Positions 63,005-64,000 of a stretch of 64,000 nucleotides of DNA are shown here, in pieces. The stretch comes from Salinicola endophyticus (lineage in GTDB: Bacteria; Pseudomonadota; Gammaproteobacteria; Pseudomonadales; Halomonadaceae). Where the stretch lies: NCBI RefSeq assembly GCF_003206575.1, contig NZ_PZJO01000003.1:406436-470435 (forward strand), given 5' to 3'. The translations under genes and the position numbers were made by a program. Position 1 is the stretch's first letter. The number at the start of each line of letters is the position of its first letter. The notes beneath the pieces are model-generated. The model searched no databases. It was given only the letters and a program-made list of their open reading frames with translations, and was not told where the DNA came from.

Positions 63005-64000
63005 ATGCACGACCCGCTCACTCCTGTTTCCGTGATCAGCAGTGTCCCCGTGATCGAGAAGGGCACGCCCTACGCTGCTTCGGCGTCGACGCCGAAGCAG
63101 CTGCTGCGCGACGTGCCGCTGCCGGCGGCGGCGGTGCTGGCGCCGGCGCTGGCCCACAACATCGCCTGGATGCAGCGCTTTGCCGCCGACCATGGCGCCG
63201 AACTGGCACCCCACGGCAAGACCACCATGACGCCTGAGCTGTTCAAGCGTCAGCTGGCGGCGGGGGCCTGGGGCATTACCCTGGCCACCGCGGTACAGAC
63301 GGCGGCAGCCCACGCCCACGGCATCGAGCGCGTGCTGATGGTCAATCAGCTGATCGGCGAGCCCAACATGGCACTGGTGGCGGATGCCATCGCCGCAGGG
63401 CTGGACTACTACTGCGTGGTGGATGGGGTCGACAACGTACGCGCGCTGGGGGCTTTCTTCGCCGCCCGCGGCCTGCGTCTGCAGGTTCTGGTGGAGCTGG
63501 GTGTCGCCGGTGGGCGCTGCGGCTGTCGCGACGCCGATCAGGTCGCGGCGGTGGTGGCGGCGATCGCCGCCGAGCCGGCGCTGGCGCTGGTGGGGGTCGA
63601 GGGCTACGAAGGGCTGATCCACGGCGGCGACGAGGTCGCGGCGGTACGCGCCTACGCCGCGCGGCTGGTGGAGACGGTGCGCAGCCTGCGCGAGAGCGGG
63701 GCGCTGGCGCGCGAGGCACCGATCGTCACCGCCTCGGGATCCAAGTGGTTCGATCTGATCGCCGAGGGTTTCGACCGCGCCGAGCTGCGCCAGCACTACA
63801 CGCCGGTGCTGCGCCCCGGCTGCTACGTGGTCCACGACCACAAGCTCTACGCCGGCGCCATGGCCGAGATCAAGTCACGCCATCCGCAGCTCGCCGGCGA
63901 GCTGCAGCCAGCACTGGAGGTGTTCGCCCAGGTGCAGTCGCTGCCCGAGCCGGGGCGCGCGATCGTCGCCCTGGGCAAGCGCGACATCGGTCATGAGCCG
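63005..64000 (+). CDS. D-serine/D-threonine-type amino-acid deaminase (alanine-racemase N-terminal fold), 3'-truncated
   Basis: The open frame runs from ATG at 63005 to the last base of the window (332 codons) without a stop, so the C-terminus is missing. The PLP-binding lysine is K72 in LAPHGKTTMTPELF, the DSD1 / low-specificity D-amino-acid dehydratase pattern. ALVGVEGYEGLIHGG, TASGSKWFDLI and LRPGCYVVHDHKLY match the same group. It should deaminate D-serine, D-threonine or other D-amino acids to a 2-keto acid through an enamine, which RidA would hydrolyse. A Shine-Dalgarno-like CTGGAG precedes it. Confidence 0.88.
   Translation, partial: MHDPLTPVSVISSVPVIEKGTPYAASASTPKQLLRDVPLPAAAVLAPALAHNIAWMQRFAADHGAELAPHGKTTMTPELFKRQLAAGAWGITLATAVQTAAAHAHGIERVLMVNQLIGEPNMALVADAIAAGLDYYCVVDGVDNVRALGAFFAARGLRLQVLVELGVAGGRCGCRDADQVAAVVAAIAAEPALALVGVEGYEGLIHGGDEVAAVRAYAARLVETVRSLRESGALAREAPIVTASGSKWFDLIAEGFDRAELRQHYTPVLRPGCYVVHDHKLYAGAMAEIKSRHPQLAGELQPALEVFAQVQSLPEPGRAIVALGKRDIGHEP

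Overview
The window is high-GC, gene-dense bacterial chromosome with almost no dead space. Its first half carries conserved gammaproteobacterial blocks (hldE-waaA; zapA-6S RNA-fau with ygfB-pepP-ubiH-ubiI divergent; gpmI-envC-ctpA; yibN-type rhodanese-secB; gshB-yqgE-ruvX). The gene order and protein character suggest a Halomonadaceae member, Halomonas or a close relative. That is an inference from recall, not from a database search. No tRNA, rRNA, insertion sequence, prophage or CRISPR array was seen.

Region 1 (1-8645) is envelope and central metabolism: a partial GT9 heptosyltransferase, hldE, waaA, a GT90 glycosyltransferase, a histone-deacetylase-fold amidohydrolase, a D-lactate-dehydrogenase-type enzyme, rpiA and ilvA. 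Region 2 (8646-15406) holds a 31-codon membrane peptide gene with a good sigma-70 promoter and strong downstream hairpins. It also holds 6S RNA between zapA and fau, and the ygfB-pepP-ubiH-ubiI operon. Region 3 (15469-22012) is ctpA/envC/gpmI on the minus strand and rhodanese-secB-rsmE on the plus strand. A roughly 140-bp imperfect repeat occurs once before ubiI and once, in opposite orientation, before gpmI. Region 4 (22099-34903) holds an AraC regulator with mmsAB (valine catabolism), a GntP-type permease, a membrane-anchored glutamate-synthase-like flavoprotein, an S9A oligopeptidase, gshB-yqgE-ruvX and pyrB.

Region 5 (35015-64000) is an accessory catabolic island for nitrogenous compounds with many local regulators. 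Ureide genes are uraD, uraH, an allantoin/hydantoin racemase, two NCS1 permeases, puuE, allE and allA. Together they cover urate breakdown from 5-hydroxyisourate to glyoxylate plus urea, except for urate oxidase and allantoate hydrolysis, which are not in the window. Interleaved with them are hydroxyproline genes: 4-hydroxyproline 2-epimerase, a DHDPS-fold deaminase and a DadA-like dehydrogenase. They share an identical 13-bp operator-like sequence, and a GntR gene lies among them. A rhamnonate-dehydratase-like enolase-superfamily enzyme sits between them. The right end is a D-amino-acid module: a sodium symporter, RidA, N-acyl-D-amino-acid deacylase, an RpiR regulator, a polar amino-acid ABC transporter, an IclR regulator and the start of a PLP-dependent D-amino-acid deaminase.

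The least explained signals are the dispersed 140-bp repeat, the membrane micro-gene at 8910-9005, four GTTTCAT(T/C) elements spaced exactly 11 bp apart before allE, and the operator families that divide the catabolic island into separate regulons. Functions are assigned by reading motifs and context; no database search was possible.
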